A DNA stretch of 64,000 bases from positions 1 to 64,000 of the forward strand of contig DEMS01000024.1 of assembly GCA_002359315.1 (NCBI GenBank). Direction: 5' to 3'. The notes under the pieces were generated by a model. It made no database searches, was not told the origin of the DNA, and saw only the letters and a program-made list of their open reading frames with translations. The DNA comes from Bacteroidetes bacterium UBA2664. Lineage in GTDB: Bacteria; Bacteroidota; Rhodothermia; Balneolales; Balneolaceae. Position 1 is the stretch's first letter, and the number at the start of each line of letters is the position of its first letter. Shown here one piece after another: positions 10,128 to 17,669 of the stretch. The position numbers and the translations under genes are program-made.

Positions 10128-12602
10128 ATGGGTAACAGATTTCATTTTCCAATTCCTTTTGAGGATCCTGTTCTAATTTTTGCATTGGTGATGCTGATCA
10201 TCTTGCTTGCGCCCATTCTCTTCAAAAAAATGAAGATTCCCGGGTTGGTCGGGCTTATCCTGGCCGGCACTATTGTAGGGCCCGGAATGCTTGGATTGAT
10301 AGAACGAGATTTCACCATAGAGCTTTTAGGCACCGTTGGGTTGCTCTATTTGATGTTTATGGCGGGACTTTCCATCGATCTCAATCGATTTGAGAAATTA
10401 CGGGGTAAAAGCATTGGTTTTGGTACAATATCCTTTCTGGTCCCAATGGTAGCCGCGTACTATGTAGGGACTCAATTATTGGATTACACCCTTTCTACTT
10501 CTCTGCTATTAGGCTCAATCGTTGGTTCACATACACTCTTAGCCTATCCGATTGCAGAGCGTTTGGGGATTACAAAAAATACAGGTGTAACCATGTCGAT
10601 GGGTGGAACGTTAGTTACGGATACACTATCCCTGGGAGTTTTGGCGATTGTGGCAGGGTCTGTCGGAGAGAATATTGGAACAGGATATTGGGTGGGTTTT
10701 GGAACATCGGTTGTCATTTTTGTGGCTGCGGCACTCATCATTTTACCAAGATTAGGAGCATGGTTTTTCAGAAATATTCGATATGAGAATAATATCGACT
10801 ATGTTTTTATGGTTGCCGTTTTATTTACGACAGCTTTTTTCGCTGAATTGGCGGGGTTAGCATCTATCATTGGAGCCTTTATGGCGGGGCTATTGATGAA
10901 TCGTTTAGTGCCATCCAGCAGTACGTTGATGAGCAGAATCCAGTTCGTGGGGAATGCACTTTTTATCCCATTCTTTCTCATTTCTGTTGGCATGCTAGTC
11001 GATATTCAGGTTTTAGGAAGTTTAGATGTCTGGGTCAAGGCCATCATATTTAGTTTATTAGTATTTTTTGGGAAAGGGGTTGCCTCATTAGCGGTCCGAT
11101 ATCTATTCAAGTTTTCAAATGCTGAAGGGTGGGTTATCTATGGCCTGACAACCCCACAGTCTGCTGCCACTTTAGCGGTAACCCTGGTTGGATTTGAGTT
11201 GGGATTTTTTGAAACGACGGCCGTCAATGCTGTAGTTATTATGATTTTAATTACTTGCCTGGTGGGTCCATGGTTAGTCGAAAAATATGGGAGAGAAGTT
11301 GCTATTCAGGAGGATAAAAAACCTTACGAACCATCCGACGCTCCACAACGAATATTGGTTCCGCTGGCAAATCCTGAGACGTCGGATGCCTTAATGGATA
11401 TCGCTTTTATGGTCCGGGATTCAAAATTTGATCAACCGATCAACCCGCTTACAGTTGCCAGAGATGGATCGGATGTAGAAGAACAAGTTGCAAGAGGTGA
11501 AAAAATGTTGAGTCATGCCGTTATTCATGCGGCGGCTGCAGATATGCCTGTAAATCCCGTAACGAGAGTAGATATGAACATCTCAAAAGGGATAGCGCGT
11601 GCGGTGAGTGAGATGAGAATAACCAACATCATTATTGGGTGGAATGGCCGGGTTTCAACCAAAAGAGCCGTTTTTGGAACGATTCTGGATCAGCTATTAA
11701 AAGAGACAGATGAGATGGTAATGGTCTGTAAGATTGAGAAACCGATGAATACCTTTGAACGCATTGTTGTTGCGATTCCACCGTACAGTGCTCTGGAGCC
11801 CGGTTTTAAATCGTTAATGAGATCTGTGAAACTGTTGACGGAGCAGATTGGCGGTGAACTGATCATATTGGCAACAGAAGACAGGGAATCATTTTTAAAG
11901 AATAAAATCAATTCTGTAAAACCTGATCTTGACTATCATTGTCAGACGTTGAAACAGTGGAACGATTTAACGAAATGGCAGAGTGAAAAACAGAAAGAGA
12001 ACGATCTGTTTATTCTGGTGAGTGCGCGTGAAGGTTCTATTTCCTGGCGGCCGGGATTGGACCGATTACCGAGGGTGATCGCCCAAAGGTATCCCGAACT
12101 TAGTTTTATTACGATCTATTCGAATAAAAATGAGATGGGTGCGGGGGTCAATCACTCTGAATTAGATCAAAAGTTATTAACGGTTGACCATATCAAGATC
12201 AATTTGGAAGGTGACGATATTGAATCGGTTTTAGCAAAAATAATCAAGGATGATGATGAATTTGAAAAAATAGCAATTTCCCGAATTACCCGGCGATTAC
12301 TGGATAACTCTGCAGATTATACACCCGAAGCAATGCCGGGAGTGCTTGTATATGATGCTCACACCTCTAAAGTGTCTGAACAGCTCCTTTTTGTTGGAAT
12401 TGTACCGGAAGGAATTAAAGTTGAAAGAACTTCTGACAAAGCATTTATTATCTTTATATTTTTGAGTCCTAAAACAACGACTGTAGAAGATCATTTGACA
12501 GGATTGACAAAGGCACTTAAATGGATCAGATCAGAAGATATTGAGAAGATTAACTCTGCAAAAGATCCTAAAGAAGTGTATCAGATTTTATTAAAAGCGT
12601 GA
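10128..12602 (+). CDS. CPA2-type cation:proton antiporter with USP-like and degenerate EIIA-like domains
   Basis: The first 385 or so residues are a CPA2/KefB-type exchanger with about twelve membrane segments, including AGTIVGPGMLGL near residue 50. It probably exchanges K+ or Na+ for H+. From about residue 405 come two soluble blocks that look like universal stress protein domains, starting at QRILVPLANPE and FERIVVAIPPY. The last 145 residues resemble a PtsN/EIIA-type domain: FIIFIFLSP followed by DHLTGLTKALKWI. At the position of the EIIA phospho-histidine the segment reads GVLVYDAH, so Asp743 seems to replace His. The next gene, 149 bases on, is another transporter with the same kind of C-terminal domain. 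Ion specificity is unknown. Confidence 0.85.
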   Translation: MGNRFHFPIPFEDPVLIFALVMLIILLAPILFKKMKIPGLVGLILAGTIVGPGMLGLIERDFTIELLGTVGLLYLMFMAGLSIDLNRFEKLRGKSIGFGTISFLVPMVAAYYVGTQLLDYTLSTSLLLGSIVGSHTLLAYPIAERLGITKNTGVTMSMGGTLVTDTLSLGVLAIVAGSVGENIGTGYWVGFGTSVVIFVAAALIILPRLGAWFFRNIRYENNIDYVFMVAVLFTTAFFAELAGLASIIGAFMAGLLMNRLVPSSSTLMSRIQFVGNALFIPFFLISVGMLVDIQVLGSLDVWVKAIIFSLLVFFGKGVASLAVRYLFKFSNAEGWVIYGLTTPQSAATLAVTLVGFELGFFETTAVNAVVIMILITCLVGPWLVEKYGREVAIQEDKKPYEPSDAPQRILVPLANPETSDALMDIAFMVRDSKFDQPINPLTVARDGSDVEEQVARGEKMLSHAVIHAAAADMPVNPVTRVDMNISKGIARAVSEMRITNIIIGWNGRVSTKRAVFGTILDQLLKETDEMVMVCKIEKPMNTFERIVVAIPPYSALEPGFKSLMRSVKLLTEQIGGELIILATEDRESFLKNKINSVKPDLDYHCQTLKQWNDLTKWQSEKQKENDLFILVSAREGSISWRPGLDRLPRVIAQRYPELSFITIYSNKNEMGAGVNHSELDQKLLTVDHIKINLEGDDIESVLAKIIKDDDEFEKIAISRITRRLLDNSADYTPEAMPGVLVYDAHTSKVSEQLLFVGIVPEGIKVERTSDKAFIIFIFLSPKTTTVEDHLTGLTKALKWIRSEDIEKINSAKDPKEVYQILLKA

Positions 12603-12751
12603 TCTTTGTTTGAAACTGGTTCGCTGCTTATTGTAAACTGATTCCTGTTAGTGAAGTAAAATGAACTGAAAGAAACTTTTTAAAGACTATATTCATTGTC
12701 AGTTTCGATGATGTTCCGGATCTGACGGAAGAGTATATCAAAAAAAAATTT

Positions 12752-14887
12752 ATGCCCACACAAAAAAAACATAAAAGACTTGATAAAGAACTGAAGCTTT
12801 TTGATGTGTATGCAATCAGTACGGGGGCTATGTTTAGTTCCGGGTTTTTTCTCTTGCCGGGTTTAGCGAGTGCTGATGCAGGCCCTGCAGTTGTACTTGC
12901 CTATTTAATTGGCGGGATCATGGTATTGCCTGCGATGTTTAGTGCTTCCGAGTTATCCACTGCGATGCCGAGGGCGGGGGGGCCGTACTATTTTCTGGAC
13001 AGAAGTCTGGGTCCGATGGTAGGAACCGTTGGGGGGTTAGGTACCTGGCTTGCACTCATATTTAAAAGTGCATTTGCTTTAATTGGTATGGGTGCATACC
13101 TGGCTATATTTGTGGATGTTCCCATCAAGCCGATTGCGATCGGTTTTACGATTCTTTTTACACTGATGAATATTTTTGGAGTCAAAAAAACATCCAATCT
13201 GCAGGGAGTTCTGGTTGTGATACTTGTCTCCATATTAATTTTCTTTGTGATAGCCGGGTTTGCAGAGCTCTTTTCACTGGGGCTGTTTGAGACATATCAG
13301 AATCAATTTAGTCCGTTTCTGCCCTTTGGATTTGAGGGGTTAATATCAACTGTAGGATTGGTATTTGTATCATATGCCGGGCTTACGCAAGTAGCGAGTG
13401 TATCGGAAGAAGTACAAAATCCGGACAGAAACATTCCGCTGGGGATGATTTTATCCTTGTTAACAGCCACCATCGTATATGTACTTGGGGTGTATGTAAT
13501 GGTTGCAGTTCTGGACCCGAATGCACTTCGTGAAGACCTGACTCCTGTGGCAACAGCCGGAGAGGTATTCCTGGATTGGATTCCATATGGAATAGGGCTC
13601 ATGTTAGTAGTTATAGCAGCTATAGCTGCGTTTGCTTCAACGGGGAATGCAGGAATTATGTCAGCTGCCCGTTATCCGCTTGCAATGGCCAGAGATAAAT
13701 TAATTTGGCAGCCGCTTGCCAAAATCGGGAAATTCAATACCCCGACCACTGCCATACTGGTGACTTCCGGTGTGATGATGTTTTTTATTCTTGTATTGGA
13801 TGTTGCCGATATTGCTAAACTGGCCAGTGCATTTATGCTTCTGATATTTGGACTGCTGAATTTGGCAGTAATTATCATGAGGGAAAGTAAGATAGAAGAG
13901 TATGATCCCGGCTTTAAATCACCATTATATCCATGGATGCAAATAGCCGGAATTATTGTCAGTATTTGGCTTATTACTGTTATGGGTATCATATCTGTAC
14001 TTTTTACACTTGGAATGATTTTATCATGCATTGCTTATTACTACTATTTTGCATCCAAAAAAGTAAAAAGATCCGGGGCTATATTTCATGTTTCAGCCCG
14101 TCTTGGAGAATATCAGTATGAAGGATTAGAGAGAGAGATGCGCGGAATCCTAAGAGAAAAAGGGTTAAGAGAAGATGATCCGTATGAAAAAGCAATTGGG
14201 CGTGCACAGGTGTTGGATTTGGCCGGTGATGAAAGTTTTGAGCATATTATTAAACTTTTTGTAGATGATATGTCCCAAAAAGTTCAAATTCCGGATCAAG
14301 AGTTAATAAATTTATTCCTGGATCAGAGTTTTGAGGGAATTTTACCGGTTGGTAATGGAGCTGCAATTAAACATATCAGAATAAAAGAGGATATTGATAC
14401 AGAGGTCGTGCTGGTACGCATACAATCCGGTGTTCAGTTGGAGGATGCAGTATTTGAAACGGAATTGGACACTTTACAAGAGGATAAAAATCAACTCTAT
14501 TGTTTGATATTTTTATTGAGCTCAACAAAGCAATCAGGACAACACTTACGTATACTTGCCCATCTGGCTGAAATGATTGACAGTATGGATTTCCAGGAAC
14601 GATGGATGAATGCAACCGACGAAGCGGAACTAAGAGAGATATTACTTCGGGATGAGCGATTTATAAATATTAAAATCAAAGAGGATTCAACGTCAGCACA
14701 GTACATTGGAAAACAGGTAAAGGATCTTCAATTGCCCGGAGAAAGCTTGATTACGTTAATCAAACGTGATACTGAAATCATATTTCCACATGGTAAAACC
14801 ATTATCAATAAGCATGATGAACTCTCTATAATTGGGGAGAAAAACGATATCAAGGAGTTAAAAAGCCAAATGAGAGCCAAGGATTAA
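12752..14887 (+). CDS. APC-superfamily amino acid permease fused to EIIA (PtsN-like) and RCK_C domains
   Basis: Residues about 15-440 form an APC-family permease core of about twelve membrane segments, beginning with the family-typical SSGFFLLPGLA. The soluble tail holds a PtsN/EIIA-like domain (about 480-620) in which GNGAAIKH matches the GNGxAIPH phosphorylation motif, with His541 at the active position. It is followed by a TrkA-C/RCK_C-like domain (about 635-711, QLPGESLITLIKRDTEIIFPHG). The tail suggests control of uptake by PTSNtr phosphorylation and by a ligand such as a nucleotide (inference). No clear Shine-Dalgarno site is seen; the sequence before the ATG is a poly-A run. It lies 149 bases behind the antiporter on the same strand. 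Confidence 0.85.
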   Translation: MPTQKKHKRLDKELKLFDVYAISTGAMFSSGFFLLPGLASADAGPAVVLAYLIGGIMVLPAMFSASELSTAMPRAGGPYYFLDRSLGPMVGTVGGLGTWLALIFKSAFALIGMGAYLAIFVDVPIKPIAIGFTILFTLMNIFGVKKTSNLQGVLVVILVSILIFFVIAGFAELFSLGLFETYQNQFSPFLPFGFEGLISTVGLVFVSYAGLTQVASVSEEVQNPDRNIPLGMILSLLTATIVYVLGVYVMVAVLDPNALREDLTPVATAGEVFLDWIPYGIGLMLVVIAAIAAFASTGNAGIMSAARYPLAMARDKLIWQPLAKIGKFNTPTTAILVTSGVMMFFILVLDVADIAKLASAFMLLIFGLLNLAVIIMRESKIEEYDPGFKSPLYPWMQIAGIIVSIWLITVMGIISVLFTLGMILSCIAYYYYFASKKVKRSGAIFHVSARLGEYQYEGLEREMRGILREKGLREDDPYEKAIGRAQVLDLAGDESFEHIIKLFVDDMSQKVQIPDQELINLFLDQSFEGILPVGNGAAIKHIRIKEDIDTEVVLVRIQSGVQLEDAVFETELDTLQEDKNQLYCLIFLLSSTKQSGQHLRILAHLAEMIDSMDFQERWMNATDEAELREILLRDERFINIKIKEDSTSAQYIGKQVKDLQLPGESLITLIKRDTEIIFPHGKTIINKHDELSIIGEKNDIKELKSQMRAKD

Positions 14888-14936
14888 CGGCATATCAAAG
14901 CAATATGTATCATTTCAAGACGATTGGAGTTGGAAT

Positions 14937-14968
14937 TAATATGTTTTTATGCTAATATGTTTTTATGC
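14937..14968 (+). repeat. Perfect 16-bp tandem duplication overlapping the vapB start
   Basis: TAATATGTTTTTATGC occurs at 14937-14952 and again at 14953-14968. The antitoxin ATG (14965-14967) is the last ATG of the second copy. No ribosome binding site is visible between the copies and the ATG. Tandem sites over the start would suit binding by the ribbon-helix-helix-like antitoxin; this is inference. Confidence 0.9.
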
Positions 14969-15228
14969 GTACAACCATAGATTTGCCGGATAAACTGATG
15001 AAAAAGGCTAAAAAAAAGGCGATTGAAGAGGGTATTACTCTAAAAGAGCTCTTCAAACGCACCCTTGAAAAAGAGCTTTCCATAGGAGTGCCTGTTCAGA
15101 ATGCACCCTGGAAGAAGCTTCATGGGTCGGGATCTGCACATAAACTTCAGCCAGAGGAATCCGGTTTTGAGGGTTATACAGGGCCGGATTGGAATCATGC
15201 ATTACAGGCAAATGAACCTGAAGATTGA
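14965..15228 (+). CDS. vapB: VapB-like type II antitoxin
   Basis: An 87-aa protein opening with MRTTIDLPDKLMKKAKKKA, typical of ribbon-helix-helix antitoxins of the VapB/DUF2191 kind: a short beta strand, then two helices to about residue 40. The C-terminal half (LHGSGSAHKL to GPDWNHAL) is proline- and charge-rich and probably wraps the toxin. It should neutralise the downstream PIN ribonuclease and repress its own promoter. Its stop codon overlaps the toxin start by one base, so the two are translationally coupled. There is no evident Shine-Dalgarno site; the start lies inside a 16-bp direct duplication. Confidence 0.85.
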   Translation: MRTTIDLPDKLMKKAKKKAIEEGITLKELFKRTLEKELSIGVPVQNAPWKKLHGSGSAHKLQPEESGFEGYTGPDWNHALQANEPED

Positions 15229-15626
15229 TGGTGCTTCTGGATACTCACATCTGGCTTTGGTGGCTTTTAGGGGATGGAAATTTGAGTACCTCGGAGCGGA
15301 AAACATTGGATAGGTTTGCATCACAAAAAAGTTTGGCCATTTCATGGGTTTCTGTTTGGGAAACGGAGATGCTGGAGAGAAAAGGAAGAGTGAGTTTAAC
15401 ACCTGACTTTCAATCCTGGATTGAATCGGCAACTCACCCTGATATTGTAACAGTTTTACCTACTGATATTGATGTTGTGATTGCTCAGCGAAAACTACCG
15501 GATACGTTTCATGGTGATCCCGCCGATCGGTTAATTGCCGCTACTTCTGTGCTTTCAGGATACCGGCTGGCCACTCATGACCAAAGAATAGTGAATTCAG
15601 GCGCTTGCGAAATTTGGGAAGTCTAA
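15228..15626 (+). CDS. vapC: VapC-like PIN-domain ribonuclease toxin
   Basis: A PIN-domain toxin of 132 aa. The acidic metal-binding residues are visible: Asp5 in LLDTHIWLW, Glu in SVWETEML, Asp in HGDPADRLIAA, and Asp in LATHDQRI. The ATG at 15228 is chosen because it shares one base with the antitoxin stop (TGATG), a usual coupling; a TTG at 15225 in the same frame would add one residue. VapC toxins cleave tRNA or rRNA; the target here is unknown. The gene overlaps the converging hisS by four bases, so both stop codons share sequence. All active-site residues are present, so the module looks functional. Confidence 0.87.
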   Translation: MVLLDTHIWLWWLLGDGNLSTSERKTLDRFASQKSLAISWVSVWETEMLERKGRVSLTPDFQSWIESATHPDIVTVLPTDIDVVIAQRKLPDTFHGDPADRLIAATSVLSGYRLATHDQRIVNSGACEIWEV

Positions 15627-16894
15627 TCGACGTATAAGTATTCAAGATTAGCTAAAATCTCATCAAATGGGAGTGAACTCTCTTCACTTGCTTTCATATT
15701 CCGAAGTGTAAATTTCTCTTCATTCAACTCATTATCGCCAACAATGATGGTAAAAGATGCATTTTCCCGATTGGCATCTTTCATCTGAGCTTTCATGGAT
15801 CGGCCCATGTAGTCCATTGTTGCGGAGAGGCCGGCCATTCGAAGTTCCGGTAATTTAGAAACTCCCCATTTTCGGGCCGCATCTCCAAGGGTGACAATAT
15901 AGACATCGACTGATTTCTCAGTCCCCAGTGGGATTCCCAATTCTTCACAAGCGATTATTAATCGCTCCATGCCGGCTGCAAAACCGACTGCAGGAGTGGG
16001 CTGACCTCCGATCTCTTCAACCAGAAGATCATATCGGCCGCCGCCGGCCAGTGCATCTTGTGCTCCCAAATCGGGACTGATGAGTTCGAAGGCTGTTTTT
16101 GTATAGTAATCCATACCCCGAACCAGATATGGGTCTTCTTCAAATTGAATTCCTAAATCTGTGAGATACTCTTTCACTTTTGAATAGTGTGTCCGCGACT
16201 CCTCATTCAAATATTCGGTAATGAGTGGGGCCGTTTCAATAAAGGGCCGATCTTCTTCTTCTTTGGAATCGAGAATTCTGAGAGGATTTTTTTCAAACCG
16301 TTTTTGGGAGATTTCACTCAGCTTATCAAAGTTCGGTTTTAAATGTGATTTTAAAACGGCTTTATATTTTTCCCGGCTTTCCGGGTCTCCTACAGAATTG
16401 AGTTTTAATGTTGTATTTGTGATCCCCAGCTTTTGGTAGATATGTATCATGAATGAGATTACTTCAACATCGGCCACGGCATCGTCACTGCCCAATACTT
16501 CGACTCCAAATTGGTGGAACTGTCTTTGCCGGCCTTTCTGAGGTCTTTCAGCCCGGAACATGGGGCCGATATAAAAGAGCTTTTGTGAACCACCACGCTG
16601 ATCCAGATGATTCTCCACATAAGATCGAACTACCGGTGCTGTTAATTCAGGCCTCAGTACGTAGTTGTCTTCACCGCGGCTGAATGCAAATATCTCCTTT
16701 GAAACTATATCGGTGAGCTGACCCAGCCCGCGTACAATCAGCTCTGTCTGTTCCATGATCGGCGTACGGATCTCTTCAAAATTAAATTTTTCTGCTTCTA
16801 TGCGAATCAAATTTTCCAGCGCTTGCCATTTTCGTACTTCATCAGGAAGAATATCGACCATCCCGAGATGTGTGGTATATTTTGATTGAGCCAT
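15623..16894 (-). CDS. hisS: Histidyl-tRNA synthetase
   Basis: A class II aminoacyl-tRNA synthetase that charges tRNA-His in the cytoplasm. Motif 2 is seen as GPMFRAERPQKGRQRQFHQ (residues about 105-125). The histidine-specific motif is LVRGMDYYTKTAFEL (about 255-270), and motif 3 is AVGFAAGMERL (about 303-313). The C-terminal anticodon-binding domain covers about 325-423. The length of 423 aa is standard. The gene ends tail-to-tail with vapC, overlapping by four bases. A CAAAGATA at 16963-16970 reads TATCTTTG on this strand and could be the -7 box of a Bacteroidota promoter, but no -33 TTG is evident at the right distance. Confidence 0.95.
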   Translation of the reverse strand: MAQSKYTTHLGMVDILPDEVRKWQALENLIRIEAEKFNFEEIRTPIMEQTELIVRGLGQLTDIVSKEIFAFSRGEDNYVLRPELTAPVVRSYVENHLDQRGGSQKLFYIGPMFRAERPQKGRQRQFHQFGVEVLGSDDAVADVEVISFMIHIYQKLGITNTTLKLNSVGDPESREKYKAVLKSHLKPNFDKLSEISQKRFEKNPLRILDSKEEEDRPFIETAPLITEYLNEESRTHYSKVKEYLTDLGIQFEEDPYLVRGMDYYTKTAFELISPDLGAQDALAGGGRYDLLVEEIGGQPTPAVGFAAGMERLIIACEELGIPLGTEKSVDVYIVTLGDAARKWGVSKLPELRMAGLSATMDYMGRSMKAQMKDANRENASFTIIVGDNELNEEKFTLRNMKASEESSLPFDEILANLEYLYVD

Positions 16895-17000
16895 TTATCT
16901 GCTTTGAATCATGATCTGTTAAAAGAATTTCAATAATGTGGGTTAAGATACGGGGGATTCAGCAAAGATAGTATCGAATGTGGGGAGGGTTGATTAAATT

Positions 17001-17052
17001 CAGCTATCAGCTATCAGCTATCAGCTATCAGCTATCAGCTATCAGCTATCAG
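17001..17052. repeat. (CAGCTAT)7 heptanucleotide tandem repeat
   Basis: Seven perfect CAGCTAT units (17001-17049) plus CAG, in the gap upstream of the DUF4442 gene and of hisS. The same unit recurs three times at 47018-47040, so it belongs to a dispersed repeat family. Confidence 0.95.
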
Positions 17053-17112
17053 GGGATCGATTGATGAATGTTGATTGAATTTTAGTATTATCGATAGGAC
17101 GATTTTTAATAA

Positions 17113-17640
17113 ATGGCAGAAATTTTTAGGAAAAAAGTGCAGGAAAAAATCTTTAAAACGGAGCAGACCGAACAATTTCGGAAATTGGTGTTGAGTTATA
17201 AATTCAACTTTTATACGCTTGTGAAACTGCCGGCGGCGTGGTTTTCGGGGGTACGAGTCGCAGAACTCAATTATGATCAGTGTGCCGTGACGGTACCGTT
17301 CAAATGGTTTTCACAAAATCCGTTTAGAAGTACTTATTTTGCGTGTTTAGCAATGGCTGCCGAGATGAGTACCGGGCTGCTGTGTATGATGGCGATTCAT
17401 AAAGAAAAACCCGGATTTTCGATGCTGGTTTCAGATATCAGAGGAAATTATGTAAAAAAAGCAACGAACGTGACGACGTTTGTATGTAAAGATGTTCAAA
17501 AAATATTTGAAACAGTGGAACGGGCAAAAATTGGCGGGGATGGTGAAACCGTGAAAACTGAAGCAGTTGGAAGAGACAGGGATGGGGACTTGGTTGCACG
17601 ATTTGAAATTACCTGGTCTATCAAACAGAAGAGTCGATAA
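17113..17640 (+). CDS. DUF4442 domain protein (hotdog-fold, thioesterase-like)
   Basis: A 175-aa protein that resembles the DUF4442 family, which belongs to the hotdog-fold group with acyl-CoA thioesterases. Visible segments are KLPAAWFSGVRVAELNYDQCAVTVPFK near residue 45 and NPFRSTYFACLAMAAEMSTGLL near residue 75, the usual pocket region. It may act on an acyl-CoA or acyl-ACP, but no catalytic assignment can be made from sequence alone. It is followed at 29 bases by the M1 peptidase gene on the same strand, so the two may be co-transcribed, though their functions do not suggest a link. Confidence 0.75.
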   Translation: MAEIFRKKVQEKIFKTEQTEQFRKLVLSYKFNFYTLVKLPAAWFSGVRVAELNYDQCAVTVPFKWFSQNPFRSTYFACLAMAAEMSTGLLCMMAIHKEKPGFSMLVSDIRGNYVKKATNVTTFVCKDVQKIFETVERAKIGGDGETVKTEAVGRDRDGDLVARFEITWSIKQKSR

Positions 17641-17669
17641 CTCAAATTTTAATAACAAAGAATAAATTG

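Noticed and set aside
12695..12751. Coding-like sequence in frame just before the APC permease ATG (reads IVSFDDVPDLTEEYIKKKF)
   Set aside because: No ATG, GTG or TTG in that frame before a TAA stop a few codons upstream; the APC-typical sequence starts after the ATG, so it is treated as leader. It could be a remnant, but evidence is thin.
17001..17052. CRISPR-like array
   Set aside because: Units are seven bases with no spacers; this is a simple tandem repeat and no cas genes are nearby.
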